Positions 53,037-63,656 of a DNA stretch of 64,000 nt are shown in pieces; the stretch's first letter is position 1; each line of letters begins with the position of its first letter. Made by a program: the position numbers and the translations under genes. Source of the DNA: Solibacillus palustris (GTDB lineage: Bacteria > Bacillota > Bacilli > Bacillales_A > Planococcaceae); the NCBI RefSeq assembly GCF_022549215.1, contig NZ_JAKZFC010000001.1:806001-870000 (forward strand), written 5' to 3'. A model generated the notes under the pieces. The model was not told the DNA's origin and searched no databases. It was given only the letters and a program-made list of their open reading frames with translations.

Positions 53037-54770
53037 ATGTTACATCAGCTTTCATGGAAAGTCGGTGGGCAACAAGGTGAAGGGATCGAGAGTACAGGCG
53101 AAATTTTCTCAATGGCAATGAATCGTTTAGGTTATTTCCTATACGGTTACCGTCATTTCTCTTCTCGTATTAAAGGTGGCCATACGAATAATAAAATTAC
53201 GGTTCGTCCAACAGAAGTACGTTCGATTGCGGACGATTTAGATATTTTAGTGGCGTTCGATCAAGAAACAATCGACGTGAACTATAAAGAATTAACAGCA
53301 TCAAGCATCATTTTAGCTGATGCAAAATTTAATCCAACAAACCCAGAGGACTCTATAGCACCTCTATATGCAGTACCATTTACAGAAATCGCAGCAGAAC
53401 TAGGTACGTCATTAATGAAAAACATGGTGGCGATTGGGGCAACTGCAGCACTTTTAAACTTAAATGAAGAAGTATTCCAAAGTGTAGTAGATGAAATCTT
53501 TGGTCGTAAAGGTGAAGAAGTCGTTGCGAAAAACATCGAGGCGATTCAACGTGGTCGTGCAGCGATTGCTGAACAAATCGGCGAGCGTGTGGGCGCGTGG
53601 GAATTAGTGCCGGCAGACGGTAAACGCCGTATGTTCATGATTGGGAATGATGCAGCAGCATTAGGCGCACTTGCAGCAGGTTCACGCTTCATGGCAGCTT
53701 ACCCAATTACACCAGCTTCTGAAATTATGGAATACATGATTAAAAAGCTACCATTAGTGGGCGGTGCGGTTATTCAAACAGAAGATGAAATCGCAGCAGC
53801 AACAATGGCAATCGGTGCTAACTATGGTGGTGTTCGTGCATTTACAGCATCAGCAGGTCCTGGTCTTTCACTTATGATGGAAGCAATCGGTCTTTCAGGT
53901 ATGACAGAGCAACCGTTAGTTATTTTTGATACGCAACGTGGTGGCCCATCAACAGGTTTACCGACAAAGCAAGAGCAATCGGATTTAATGGCGATGATTT
54001 ACGGTACGCATGGTGAAATTCCGAAAGTCGTAATTGCACCATCTACAATGGAAGAGGCATTCTACGACACAATCCAAGCATTTAACATCGCAGAGGAATT
54101 ACAATTACCGGTTATCGTTATGACCGATTTACAATTAGCATTAGGTAAACAAACAGTTGAGCCATTTGATTACAGCAAAATTGAAATCCGTCGCGGTAAA
54201 ATTGTCGATGCGGTTGAAGATGAAGAATCAAAAGATTACTTCAAACGTTATGAAAACACAGCAGATGGTGTTTCTCCTCGTGTATTACCAGGTTTAAAAG
54301 GTGGTATTCACCACGTAACAGGTGTAGAGCATGATGAAACAGGGAAGCCATCTGAAGCAACGGGCAACCGTCGTACACAAATGGATAAACGTATGCGCAA
54401 GCTAGAGCATTTACGCTTTGACAATCCAGTATACGTAAACGCGCCACATGAAGATGCAGACGTATTATTAGTAGGCTTTAACTCAACGCGCGGTGCATTA
54501 GAAGAAGTGCAAGAAGCGTTAAATGCAGAAGGCGTAAAAGCGAACCACGCACACATTAAATTAGTACATCCATTCCCTTCAGAGGAAATGACGGCATTAA
54601 TGGACAAGGCGAAAAAAGTTATTGTGGTGGAAAACAACGCAACTGGTCAATTAGCAAACATTATGAAAATGAATATCGGTGGTCACGCGAAGACAAAATC
54701 GATTTTAAAATACGATGGTACACCATTTATGCCACGTGAATTAACAAACTTAGTGAAGGAGGAAATTTAA
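53037..54770 (+). CDS. korA: 2-oxoacid:ferredoxin oxidoreductase, alpha (gamma-alpha fusion) subunit
   Basis: 577-aa subunit of the two-subunit 2-oxoglutarate (2-oxoacid) ferredoxin oxidoreductase. Residues ~1-190 are the gamma domain (SWKVGGQQGEGIESTGEIF), and residues ~195-570 the pyrophosphate-binding alpha part (GNDAAALGALAAG, YPITPASEIMEYM, FTASAGPGLSLMMEAIG). It oxidatively decarboxylates 2-oxoacids, reducing ferredoxin. Two bases separate it from korB. Codon use is biased as in nupN and dnaK, suggesting strong expression. Confidence 0.95.
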   Translation: MLHQLSWKVGGQQGEGIESTGEIFSMAMNRLGYFLYGYRHFSSRIKGGHTNNKITVRPTEVRSIADDLDILVAFDQETIDVNYKELTASSIILADAKFNPTNPEDSIAPLYAVPFTEIAAELGTSLMKNMVAIGATAALLNLNEEVFQSVVDEIFGRKGEEVVAKNIEAIQRGRAAIAEQIGERVGAWELVPADGKRRMFMIGNDAAALGALAAGSRFMAAYPITPASEIMEYMIKKLPLVGGAVIQTEDEIAAATMAIGANYGGVRAFTASAGPGLSLMMEAIGLSGMTEQPLVIFDTQRGGPSTGLPTKQEQSDLMAMIYGTHGEIPKVVIAPSTMEEAFYDTIQAFNIAEELQLPVIVMTDLQLALGKQTVEPFDYSKIEIRRGKIVDAVEDEESKDYFKRYENTADGVSPRVLPGLKGGIHHVTGVEHDETGKPSEATGNRRTQMDKRMRKLEHLRFDNPVYVNAPHEDADVLLVGFNSTRGALEEVQEALNAEGVKANHAHIKLVHPFPSEEMTALMDKAKKVIVVENNATGQLANIMKMNIGGHAKTKSILKYDGTPFMPRELTNLVKEEI

Positions 54771-54772
54771 TC

Positions 54773-55639
54773 ATGGCAACATTTAAAGATTTCCGAAATT
54801 CAGTAAAACCGAACTGGTGCCCAGGCTGTGGTGACTTCTCCGTACAAGCAGCAATTCAACGTGCAGCAGCAAACGTAGGTTACGAGCCAAATGAGTTAGC
54901 TGTTATTTCTGGTATCGGCTGTTCAGGTCGTATTTCAGGTTACATTAACTCATACGGCTTCCACGGGATTCACGGTCGAGCATTACCAATCGCACAAGGC
55001 TTAAAAATGGCCAATAAAGATTTAAAAGTAATCGCTTCTGGTGGTGACGGTGACGGCTTTGCAATTGGTATGGGACACACAATCCATGCAATTCGCCGTA
55101 ACATCGACATTACGTACGTAGTAATGGATAACCAAATTTACGGTTTAACAAAGGGACAAACATCGCCACGTTCAGCAGCAGGTTTCATTACGAAATCAAC
55201 GCCAGGTGGGGCAATTGAGCCATCATTAAAACCATTAGAAGTTGCACTTACAAGCGGCGCAACATTTGTGGCACAAGGCTTCTCCACGGATATTAAAGAA
55301 TTAACAGCTATAATCGAAGCAGGCTTAAATCATAGAGGCTTCTCGTTCATTAATGTATTTTCACCATGTGTAACGTACAACAAAGTGAACACATATGAAT
55401 GGTTTAAGGAGCATTTAACGAAATTAGCAGATATTGAAGGCTATGACAATTCAAATCGTGAGCAAGCTATGCAAACAGTTATGAAGCATGAAGGTTTAGT
55501 AACAGGGATTATTTATCAAGATACTGAAACAAAATCATATCAAGAAAAAATCCAAGGTTATTCGGAATTACCATTAACGGATATCGATATTAGCTTATCA
55601 GAAGTGCAATTCGATAAATTAGTAAAAGAATTTATGTAA
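54773..55639 (+). CDS. korB: 2-oxoacid:ferredoxin oxidoreductase, beta subunit
   Basis: 288-aa TPP-binding partner of KorA. Cys16, Cys19 and Cys50 (NWCPGCGDF, GIGCSGR) are the usual [4Fe-4S] ligands, with a further Cys near 200 (FSPCVTYN). The TPP/Mg motif GGDGDGFAIG is followed by VVMDNQIYGLTKGQ. ATG at 54773, AAGGAGG within the end of korA. Terminator follows. Confidence 0.96.
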   Translation: MATFKDFRNSVKPNWCPGCGDFSVQAAIQRAAANVGYEPNELAVISGIGCSGRISGYINSYGFHGIHGRALPIAQGLKMANKDLKVIASGGDGDGFAIGMGHTIHAIRRNIDITYVVMDNQIYGLTKGQTSPRSAAGFITKSTPGGAIEPSLKPLEVALTSGATFVAQGFSTDIKELTAIIEAGLNHRGFSFINVFSPCVTYNKVNTYEWFKEHLTKLADIEGYDNSNREQAMQTVMKHEGLVTGIIYQDTETKSYQEKIQGYSELPLTDIDISLSEVQFDKLVKEFM

Positions 55640-55646
55640 TCATTAC

Positions 55647-55678
55647 AGCACAGGGCATCTTCGCTCTGTGCTTTTTTT
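55647..55678 (+). terminator. Terminator of korAB
   Basis: AGCACAGGGC (55647-55656) pairs with GCTCTGTGCT (55663-55672), one wobble, 6-nt loop, seven Ts. Confidence 0.95.
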
Positions 55679-55769
55679 CATTTACAAGGAATTAACAATT
55701 CTCCTAAAGTCTCTTTACACAAATTTCCTATAGTAATAATTAAAAATAAATGTAAAGAGGTAAAGTGCC

Positions 55770-57296
55770 GTGCGCTTTTATAAAGCAGTGAAAGTAAAAG
55801 ATCGACTAGCAGTTTTAATGATTATTTGTATTTTATCGAATATCATATTAACCGTTTTTAGCTTGGATTATTTACGCAAAATGGAGCGTGAAACCGCGAG
55901 TATGTATCATGAAAAATTACTAGCGACACAGGTGTTACAGGAAGTAATGCTGCAAGTTGAAACAACAAATTCCATTTCTGATGAAACGCGGCAACAATTA
56001 AAATCCATTGCGTTTGATGGAAAGATGGAGCATTACATCAAGCAAGTATCTGCAAATCCATCACCGAGCTTACTTGTGGAAATCAATACATATATATTAG
56101 AACGTGCGCAAAAGCAACTCGAAAACCACGAGCAGGATATTGCATTTGGCTATCGGTTAATTGTAAGCATTTCTGTTATTTTAATGGCGCTCATTTTATT
56201 TTTTGGCTTTCAAGCGATTCAATCGATTAACAAGCCGACCCGTGAGTTAAAGCGGTTATTTAAGCTTGCACAGCAGGGGGATTTAACAAAATATGCAACC
56301 TATAGTGCACGCGATGAGCTAGGGGAAACAACGAAGTACTACAACTTAATGATTGCGGATATGAAGGAGCTCCTAAAAACGGTTCGTCACGGGGCAAGTG
56401 AAGCAACAGGGGCCAATCAAGAATTAACCTATAATTTTGAGCAGATTACTAAAGGCGCGGTGCATATTGCGTCAAATGCAGATGTAATGACAAGCTCGCT
56501 ACATTATGCAACGGCACAGCTTGCAGATAATACAGCATCGATTCAACAAGTGGCAGCAGGTGTTGAAGAAATTTCGCAACGAATGCATGAAATCGAGCGT
56601 GTTGTTCAAACAACCGTTTATAAAGCTTCCGATGGCGAAATTCTAGTAGAGCAAAATTTGTCACAAATGCATTCGATTGAGCATACGATGGGACAATCTA
56701 ATAACAAGTTAATGCAATTAAAGGAGCAGTCACAAGAAATATCACAGGCGGTCCATATTATTCATGAAATTGCCGATCAAACAAATTTACTAGCATTAAA
56801 TGCCTCCATTGAAGCAGCACGCGCTGGGGAGCATGGTAAAGGCTTTGCGGTTGTTGCTCAGGAAGTACGCAAGCTAGCAGAACAATCGAAGCGCTTTACA
56901 AATTCCATTGCTACGATTGTTAAAGACATACAGCAGGGCACAATTGAGGCATCGCAAAGTATGGAACAGGCCATGAAAAGTGTTATGACAGGGGCAAAAT
57001 ATACAGAGCAGAGTGCCTATAAATTTAGAGGAATTACCGATGAAGTACATCAAATTGGGCCGCAAATCGAACAGATGGCACAGGTAATGGGCGAAATTGT
57101 GAGCCATACACACGAGGTTTCAAATAGTGCAGTGGAACTTAGCAGTCGCTCCGAGGAAAATTTAGCGTCTATGCAGAAAATTCAGCAGCAAGTCGAACTT
57201 CAAAAACAATCAACTAGTGAAATATCTGATGAAATTCGCAGCATTGCAAAAAATATGCGTTCATTGACACATGCAGTGGACCGATTCCAAGTATAA
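55770..57296 (+). CDS. Methyl-accepting chemotaxis protein
   Basis: 508-aa chemoreceptor. TM1 residues ~12-32, a short extracellular sensor of about 95 residues, TM2 ~130-150, HAMP ~151-205, and a long cytoplasmic signalling domain with the conserved hairpin tip [21 protein letters not shown] (shown as family motif; 21 residues continuing [11 protein letters not shown]). Ligand unknown: the sensor is helical and shows no recognised fold. GTG start at 55770. It stands alone, with its own terminator and no che or flagellar gene nearby. Confidence 0.94.
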   Translation: MRFYKAVKVKDRLAVLMIICILSNIILTVFSLDYLRKMERETASMYHEKLLATQVLQEVMLQVETTNSISDETRQQLKSIAFDGKMEHYIKQVSANPSPSLLVEINTYILERAQKQLENHEQDIAFGYRLIVSISVILMALILFFGFQAIQSINKPTRELKRLFKLAQQGDLTKYATYSARDELGETTKYYNLMIADMKELLKTVRHGASEATGANQELTYNFEQITKGAVHIASNADVMTSSLHYATAQLADNTASIQQVAAGVEEISQRMHEIERVVQTTVYKASDGEILVEQNLSQMHSIEHTMGQSNNKLMQLKEQSQEISQAVHIIHEIADQTNLLALNASIEAARAGEHGKGFAVVAQEVRKLAEQSKRFTNSIATIVKDIQQGTIEASQSMEQAMKSVMTGAKYTEQSAYKFRGITDEVHQIGPQIEQMAQVMGEIVSHTHEVSNSAVELSSRSEENLASMQKIQQQVELQKQSTSEISDEIRSIAKNMRSLTHAVDRFQV

Positions 57297-57301
57297 ACAA
57301 C

Positions 57302-57341
57302 AAAAACTTTTGACGGTACTATATACGTCAGAAGTTTTTTA
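57302..57341 (+). terminator. Terminator of the chemoreceptor gene
   Basis: AAACTTTTGACG (57304-57315) pairs with 57326-57337 (one wobble), then a T run. Confidence 0.9.
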
Positions 57342-57800
57342 CTGTTATAAATCCACATCTAATAATTCCCAAGGAAATTAATCTACTTTGTGGGGAAAAA
57401 GGATATTATCAAAAAAATATGAAAATTTTAAAAAAATAGTGAAATTTATTGGGATAATTGATATTATATAATTATTAAGTCATGATACTACTCAATAAGT
57501 GAAAGTTCCATAAGAATAATTAACTAGAAAAATATGTAAATTATAAAAGTAGCTATAAAATTGAAGCTATTATTAAATTATTGATTGTAGTAAAATGGTT
57601 TTAATTGTTTTATAGATGCGTTAGTTAATAAGGATTCGAAACCTAATTGATATATAGTAAAATACGCATGTGTATATTGCATTAAAAATTGTGAATGACT
57701 AGTCGTTTGCTGATCAAGGGAATAGAATAAAGTTAATTGTGTTCAAACGTTTTAAAATCATTGCTCGTACAATTTACGTAGCATAACACTTCATATTATC
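57342..57800. other. 460-bp AT-rich gap before the unknown 108-aa gene
   Basis: No coding frame, repeat or hairpin of note. Many AT runs give TATAAT-like hexamers by chance, and I cannot choose a promoter. The gap is long compared with others in the window. Confidence 0.4.
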
Positions 57801-57815
57801 AGGGGGATGAATTTT

Positions 57816-58142
57816 ATGAACAATCAAATTCAATTAATAGTTCCAGAGTGGTTTGTATTGGATGAACTACATATTATCGAAACGGTGGTCGGTGAAGCAT
57901 CATCAGAAATCGGGCTTGTTATTGCAGGGGAAAACTTTGATTCAATGAAACAATGTTGTCCTACAGTGCGATTATATATGATTCGCTTAATCGGAGAACA
58001 ATATGAACTGATGAAGGAACTTGACGCTTTTCAATTCCAGTCAGTAGAAGATGCCAAAGCTTTTAGTGAAAAATTGCCTCAGTTAAATGCCATTGATTTA
58101 ATTATGCTAATGAATAATCAAGAGCCGATGTTTGCCCAATAA
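57816..58142 (+). CDS. Hypothetical 108-aa protein
   Basis: I do not recognise this gene. ATG 57816 is favoured because AGGGGGA (57801-57807) is 8 bp upstream; an in-frame ATG at 57807 overlaps that site. The product begins MNNQIQLIVPEWFVLDEL, is acidic with amphipathic helices, has two adjacent Cys (MKQCCPT) and no signal peptide or membrane segment. Its own terminator follows directly, so it is monocistronic. Good ribosome site, coding-like composition and terminator support reality. Confidence 0.75.
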   Translation: MNNQIQLIVPEWFVLDELHIIETVVGEASSEIGLVIAGENFDSMKQCCPTVRLYMIRLIGEQYELMKELDAFQFQSVEDAKAFSEKLPQLNAIDLIMLMNNQEPMFAQ

Positions 58143-58149
58143 TAATATT

Positions 58150-58182
58150 TACCGTACTCCAAAAAGGGTACGGTATTTTTTT
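58150..58182 (+). terminator. Terminator of the hypothetical gene
   Basis: TACCGTA (58150-58156) pairs with TACGGTA (58169-58175), extended by CC/GG, then seven Ts. Confidence 0.9.
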
Positions 58183-58370
58183 GTGAATAGGGGAGTATCA
58201 ATTTTTTCAAAGAAATCTATTTAAAAAAGACATCAAATCGCGCTATTAGGGCACAATTTGTGTTTTTCTAGTGCAATTTGAAATGGTAATGACTATGATG
58301 TGCTTTCTAACTAGACATTGCTTTATAATGGATAGAGTATTTAAGATATTTTCTAAAGGAAGTGATTTTA

Positions 58371-59519
58371 ATGGCTAGAGGTGTATATATTCACATTCCT
58401 TTTTGTCATCAAATTTGTAATTACTGTGATTTTAATAAGGTGTTTTTTAAAAACCAACCTGTTGATGAATATATTGAAGCGCTAGGCCGCGAAATGGAGC
58501 TAACGGTTGAGCAAATGCCTGAAGCATTCGTAAATGTTGAAACGATATTTTTAGGTGGAGGCACACCGACTGCTTTATCAGCTACGCAAATTGAAAAATT
58601 ATTAGCACTTATTGCGAAACATATTCCACTGTCGAACGTAAAAGAATTTAGTAGTGAAGCAAACCCAGATGAATTAACTGTAGAAAAATTACAGGCGCTT
58701 TTTAACGGCGGTGTGAATCGTTTAAGCATGGGCGTACAATCGTTTGATCAAGATTTACTAAAGAAAATTGGTCGTACACATTCTAACGAGCATGTGTATA
58801 GAACAATTCAAAACGCTAAGGATGTTGGCTTTACGAATATTAGCATCGATTTAATGTACGGTTTACCTGGGCAAACGATGGAGCAATGGCGACATACGTT
58901 AGAAAAGGCACTGGCACTAAAGCTACCGCATTATTCGGCGTATTCATTAATCGTTGAGCCGAAAACGATTTTTTACATTCAATATGCGAAAGGAAAGCTG
59001 AACTTACCGACCGAGGATTTAGAGGCGGATATGTATGGTGTGCTTATGGACACAATGGAAGCACACGGTGTACATCAATATGAAATTAGTAATTTTGCGC
59101 ATGAAGGATTTGAGTCAACGCATAATAAAATCTATTGGGATAATGATGAATACGCAGGTTTTGGAGCGGGTGCACATGGCTACTTACGAGGTGTGCGCTA
59201 TTCTAATGTTGCCCCGATTAAAAAGTACATTGAACTTGTGATGGAAGGCCATCGCCCTTTATTGCAAGAGCATAGTGTTACAAAAGATGAAAAGCTTGAG
59301 GAGCAAATGTTTTTAGGCTTGCGTAAATCAGCAGGTGTAACGCATGGAGAGTTTGAACAAAAATTTGGTCAGTCAATGGCTTCGGTATATGGAGAGACGA
59401 TTCCTAAGTTACAGCGGGAAGGTTTGTTAGAAACAGACGCGCAAGGAGTACGTTTAACACGCAAAGGTCGCTTTGTTGGCAATGAAGTTTTCCAACGCTT
59501 TTTAATAGAAGATGAATGA
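58371..59519 (+). CDS. hemW: Heme chaperone HemW (radical SAM, HemN-like)
   Basis: 382-aa radical SAM protein. Cluster ligands C12-x3-C16-x2-C19 in IPFCHQICNYCDF, SAM region LGGGTPTAL, and NRLSMGVQSFDQDLL. C-terminal HemN_C domain present. The length and absence of an N-terminal extension mark HemW (heme transfer) rather than true coproporphyrinogen dehydrogenase HemN. ATG 58371 is placed by AAAGGAAGTG, about 7 bp before; GTG 58362 overlaps it. In Bacillus, lepA precedes hemW and hrcA follows; here lepA is not upstream. Confidence 0.93.
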   Translation: MARGVYIHIPFCHQICNYCDFNKVFFKNQPVDEYIEALGREMELTVEQMPEAFVNVETIFLGGGTPTALSATQIEKLLALIAKHIPLSNVKEFSSEANPDELTVEKLQALFNGGVNRLSMGVQSFDQDLLKKIGRTHSNEHVYRTIQNAKDVGFTNISIDLMYGLPGQTMEQWRHTLEKALALKLPHYSAYSLIVEPKTIFYIQYAKGKLNLPTEDLEADMYGVLMDTMEAHGVHQYEISNFAHEGFESTHNKIYWDNDEYAGFGAGAHGYLRGVRYSNVAPIKKYIELVMEGHRPLLQEHSVTKDEKLEEQMFLGLRKSAGVTHGEFEQKFGQSMASVYGETIPKLQREGLLETDAQGVRLTRKGRFVGNEVFQRFLIEDE

Positions 59520-59520
59520 C

Positions 59521-59711
59521 TTAATTCAGCCGAGATTCAAACCCCGGCTGAATTAAGGAACTTAGGCTAAGGACGCCGCATCGTGCGGCAACGCCTAAGT
59601 GACCAACATCGTGTTGGCCCAAGCCCCCGGCGGATGTCACAGATTTTTTAGAGGGGTTTTCAAGCAAGCTTGAAAAAAATCTGGACGCAATTACGCTGAG
59701 GCGTAATTGAT
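59521..59711 (+). repeat. Multi-hairpin structured element between hemW and hrcA
   Basis: Six stems in ~190 bp. (1) TTAATTCAGCCG 59521-59532 with 59545-59556. (2) CTTAGGC 59561-59567 with 59593-59599, enclosing (3) CCGCA-TCG-TGCGG 59576-59588. (4) CCAACA-TCG-TGTTGG 59603-59617. (5) CAGATTTTTT 59640-59649 with 59674-59683, enclosing TTTTCAAGC/GCTTGAAAA 59657-59676 as an alternative. (6) CAATTACGC-TGAG-GCGTAATTG 59688-59709. Starts one base after the hemW stop. Relatives at 50646 and 63536. Any open frame across it is repeat-derived. Confidence 0.8.
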
Positions 59712-59744
59712 TGAAAAAGATTTGAAAAAAGTTGGGCGATTTCG

Positions 59745-59780
59745 TTGACATCAATTTAGGGATTTGTTAATTTATATAAT
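59745..59780 (+). promoter_or_regulatory. hrcA promoter region
   Basis: TATAAT at 59775-59780 directly abuts the CIRCE operator. TTGACA at 59745-59750 is 24 bp away, too far for the normal 17-bp spacing, so the -35 used is uncertain. Confidence 0.55.
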
Positions 59781-59783
59781 ATA

Positions 59784-59810
59784 TTAGCACTCCATTTGAA
59801 CGAGTGCTAA
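59784..59810. promoter_or_regulatory. CIRCE operator (HrcA binding site)
   Basis: TTAGCACTC-N9-GAGTGCTAA, a perfect 9+9 inverted repeat identical to the CIRCE consensus, between the -10 hexamer and the hrcA start. HrcA represses the operon here and is inactivated on heat shock. Confidence 0.98.
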
Positions 59811-59824
59811 CAGAGGTGAAAAAG

Positions 59825-60868
59825 ATGTTAACAAATCGGCAGTTACAAATATTGCAAGTGATTGTAGATGATTTTGTGATGTCTGCTCAGCCTGTTGGTT
59901 CGCGTCAATTATCTAAAAAGGAAGGCATTACGTATAGTGCAGCTACGATTCGTAATGAGATGGCAGATTTAGAGGAATTAGGCTTTTTAGAAAAAACGCA
60001 CACTTCTTCAGGACGAGTTCCATCAGAAAAGGGCTACCGTTATTATGTAGACCATTTATTACAACCACAGATTATTACATCTGGGGAAGTTGAACAAATC
60101 CACTCACTATTTGAAAAACAAATGTTAGAAGCCGAACAACTAATTAAAGAATCGGCCAATATTTTATCAGAACTAACAACCTATACAACGATTTTACTTG
60201 GTCCAGATGTTGCTAAGCACCGTGTAAAGAAATTTCAAATTGTTCCATTAACCGAACAAACTGCGGTTGCCATTATAGTGACAGATAACGGACATGTAGA
60301 AAATCGCACATTAACATTACCACCTGGATTTAGCCCAGTTGACATTGAAAAGACCGTGAACATTTTAAATGAACGCTTAGTGGGGATTCCGTTATTTGAA
60401 TTGCCAATAAAACTTCAAACAGAGGCATTGTCTGTCTTGAAACAGCATGTAAACGCATCGGAATCAGTTGTGCGCTCATTGCTATCCATTTCATCAGGTC
60501 AATCGGAAAACAAAGTGTATTATGGTGGTAAAACGAATATGTTAAATCAGCCTGAATTCCATGATTTGAATAAAATGCGCATGCTGATGGATTTAATGGA
60601 TAAGGACAGCCAAGTGCAATCTTTATTTAATCCGCAAGACTATCGTATTAGTAACAACCTGGGTATTCAAATTCGCATAGGCTCAGAAAATAATCATTTG
60701 GCTATGGAAAATTGTAGCGTCATTACCGCTTCGTTTTTAGTTGGTCAAGAACAGCAAGGAGCGATAGCCATTATCGGCCCAACACGCATGGATTACCGTC
60801 GTGTTGTGACGTTACTTGATGTGATGCGCAACAGTTTATCACAGGCCTTTTTCGAACAGAAAAAATGA
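59825..60868 (+). CDS. hrcA: Heat-inducible transcription repressor HrcA
   Basis: 347-aa CIRCE-binding repressor. N-terminal winged helix (LTNRQLQILQVIVDDFV, PVGSRQLSKKEGITYSAATIRNEM), GAF-like central domain and C-terminal HrcA domain. ATG 59825 is preferred, 5 bp after AGAGGTGA; the frame opens earlier at 59804, inside CIRCE. First gene of the heat-shock operon, autoregulated through the operator at 59784-59810. grpE starts 23 bp downstream. Confidence 0.97.
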   Translation: MLTNRQLQILQVIVDDFVMSAQPVGSRQLSKKEGITYSAATIRNEMADLEELGFLEKTHTSSGRVPSEKGYRYYVDHLLQPQIITSGEVEQIHSLFEKQMLEAEQLIKESANILSELTTYTTILLGPDVAKHRVKKFQIVPLTEQTAVAIIVTDNGHVENRTLTLPPGFSPVDIEKTVNILNERLVGIPLFELPIKLQTEALSVLKQHVNASESVVRSLLSISSGQSENKVYYGGKTNMLNQPEFHDLNKMRMLMDLMDKDSQVQSLFNPQDYRISNNLGIQIRIGSENNHLAMENCSVITASFLVGQEQQGAIAIIGPTRMDYRRVVTLLDVMRNSLSQAFFEQKK

Positions 60869-60891
60869 TGTAGATCCGAGGAGGAAAAGAA

Positions 60892-61431
60892 GTGACAGAA
60901 ACTACAAAGACACCAGAAGAATTGCAACAAGAAACAACTACAGAAACAGAAGTAGTAGAAGAAATTGTTGTAGATGAAAACGAATTAAAAATTGCTGATT
61001 TAGAAGCAAAAATAGCAGAAGAAGAAGCACGTTACTTACGTTTACGTGCTGACTACGATAACTTAACTCGTCGCAATCGTTTAGACCGTGAAGCATCAGA
61101 AAAGTATCGCGCACAAAGTTTGTTAACAGAGCTTTTACCAGTGTTAGATAACTTAGATCGCGCTTTACAAGTAGAAGTAACATCAGAGGAAGCGACTTCA
61201 TTATTTAAAGGTGTAGAAATGGTCTACCAACAATTACTAGCTGCTACCGAAAAAGAAGGCTTAGAATTAATCGCATCGGAAGGGGAAGCATTTGATCCAA
61301 ACTTCCACCAAGCAGTAATGCAAGAACAAGATAGCGAAAAAGAAGCCGGTACAGTTTTACGAGAGCTACAAAAAGGCTACAAGCTAAAAGACCGCGTCCT
61401 ACGACCATCAATGGTTTCGGTGAATGAATAA
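60892..61431 (+). CDS. grpE: Nucleotide exchange factor GrpE
   Basis: 179-aa DnaK cofactor. Glu/Thr-rich disordered N terminus (~1-35), long coiled coil (~35-95, [22 protein letters not shown] and [11 protein letters not shown]), then the beta domain ending [15 protein letters not shown] start at 60892 with GAGGAGG upstream. A structured 190-bp gap separates it from dnaK, which is unusually long for this operon. Confidence 0.97.
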   Translation: MTETTKTPEELQQETTTETEVVEEIVVDENELKIADLEAKIAEEEARYLRLRADYDNLTRRNRLDREASEKYRAQSLLTELLPVLDNLDRALQVEVTSEEATSLFKGVEMVYQQLLAATEKEGLELIASEGEAFDPNFHQAVMQEQDSEKEAGTVLRELQKGYKLKDRVLRPSMVSVNE

Positions 61432-61453
61432 AATTCTTTAAGAGGAAAAAACA

Positions 61454-61553
61454 TTTGCTCCTGTGGTAAGCGTAACAAGTTACCCTTATCCTCGTCGCAA
61501 GAAAATTAACACAAACAAGTTTGAGTTAATTTTCTTGCCATGCTTAGAGCAAA
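61454..61553 (+). ncRNA. Multi-helix element between grpE and dnaK
   Basis: A closing stem TTTGCTC (61454-61460) with GAGCAAA (61547-61553) encloses two hairpins. The first is GG-TAAG-C-GTAA with CAAG tip and TTAC-C-CTTA-CC (about 61465-61491). The second, GCAAGAAAATTAAC (61497-61510) with 61525-61538, continues as CAAAC-AA-GTTTG after one A/A mismatch. No poly-T follows, so it is not a terminator. Strand follows the operon; expression as a stable RNA is unproven. An mRNA processing site or repeat element are alternatives. Confidence 0.5.
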
Positions 61554-61575
61554 GTATGGCAACATTTGAATATAA

Positions 61576-63471
<1,896 letters not shown>

Positions 63472-63493
63472 TCAACGTACACATATTTAATTG

Positions 63494-63527
63494 AAAGCCA
63501 AAGACCGCTCGCGGCTTTGGCTTTTAA
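63494..63527 (+). terminator. Terminator after dnaK
   Basis: AAAGCCAAAG (63494-63503) pairs exactly with 63515-63524, with an inner CCGC-TC-GCGG extension, then TTTTAATAATT. Confidence 0.85.
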
Positions 63528-63535
63528 TAATTAAC

Positions 63536-63574
63536 TTACTTCTGCAGAAGCAAGTTAGCCGAGGCGTAATTGAT
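63536..63574 (+). repeat. Tail fragment of the multi-hairpin element
   Basis: Hairpin ACTTACTTC-TGCA-GAAGCAAGT (one A/C mismatch) followed by GAGGCGTAATTGAT (63561-63574), identical over 14 bases to 59698-59711 at the end of the hemW-hrcA element. Confidence 0.55.
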
Positions 63575-63579
63575 AAAAT

Positions 63580-63611
63580 ATGATGTATCAAATGGTATAC
63601 ATCATTTTTTT
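63580..63611 (+). terminator. Second terminator before dnaJ
   Basis: ATGATGTAT (63580-63588) pairs exactly with 63597-63605, 8-nt loop, seven Ts. With the hairpin at 63494 it makes two terminators in the dnaK-dnaJ gap. Confidence 0.85.
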
Positions 63612-63656
63612 AACATGTTAAAATAGACGTTATGTAAATAGAGCGGAGAGTGGACT

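Noticed and set aside
58236-58290. Possible fourth member of the 20-bp repeat family before hemW
   Set aside because: Only two GCAC/GTGC-AATTTG units 20 bp apart are visible, too few to assign.
59521-59754. Minus-strand 77-codon frame between hemW and hrcA
   Set aside because: Lies across the multi-hairpin element; inverted repeats explain the open frame.
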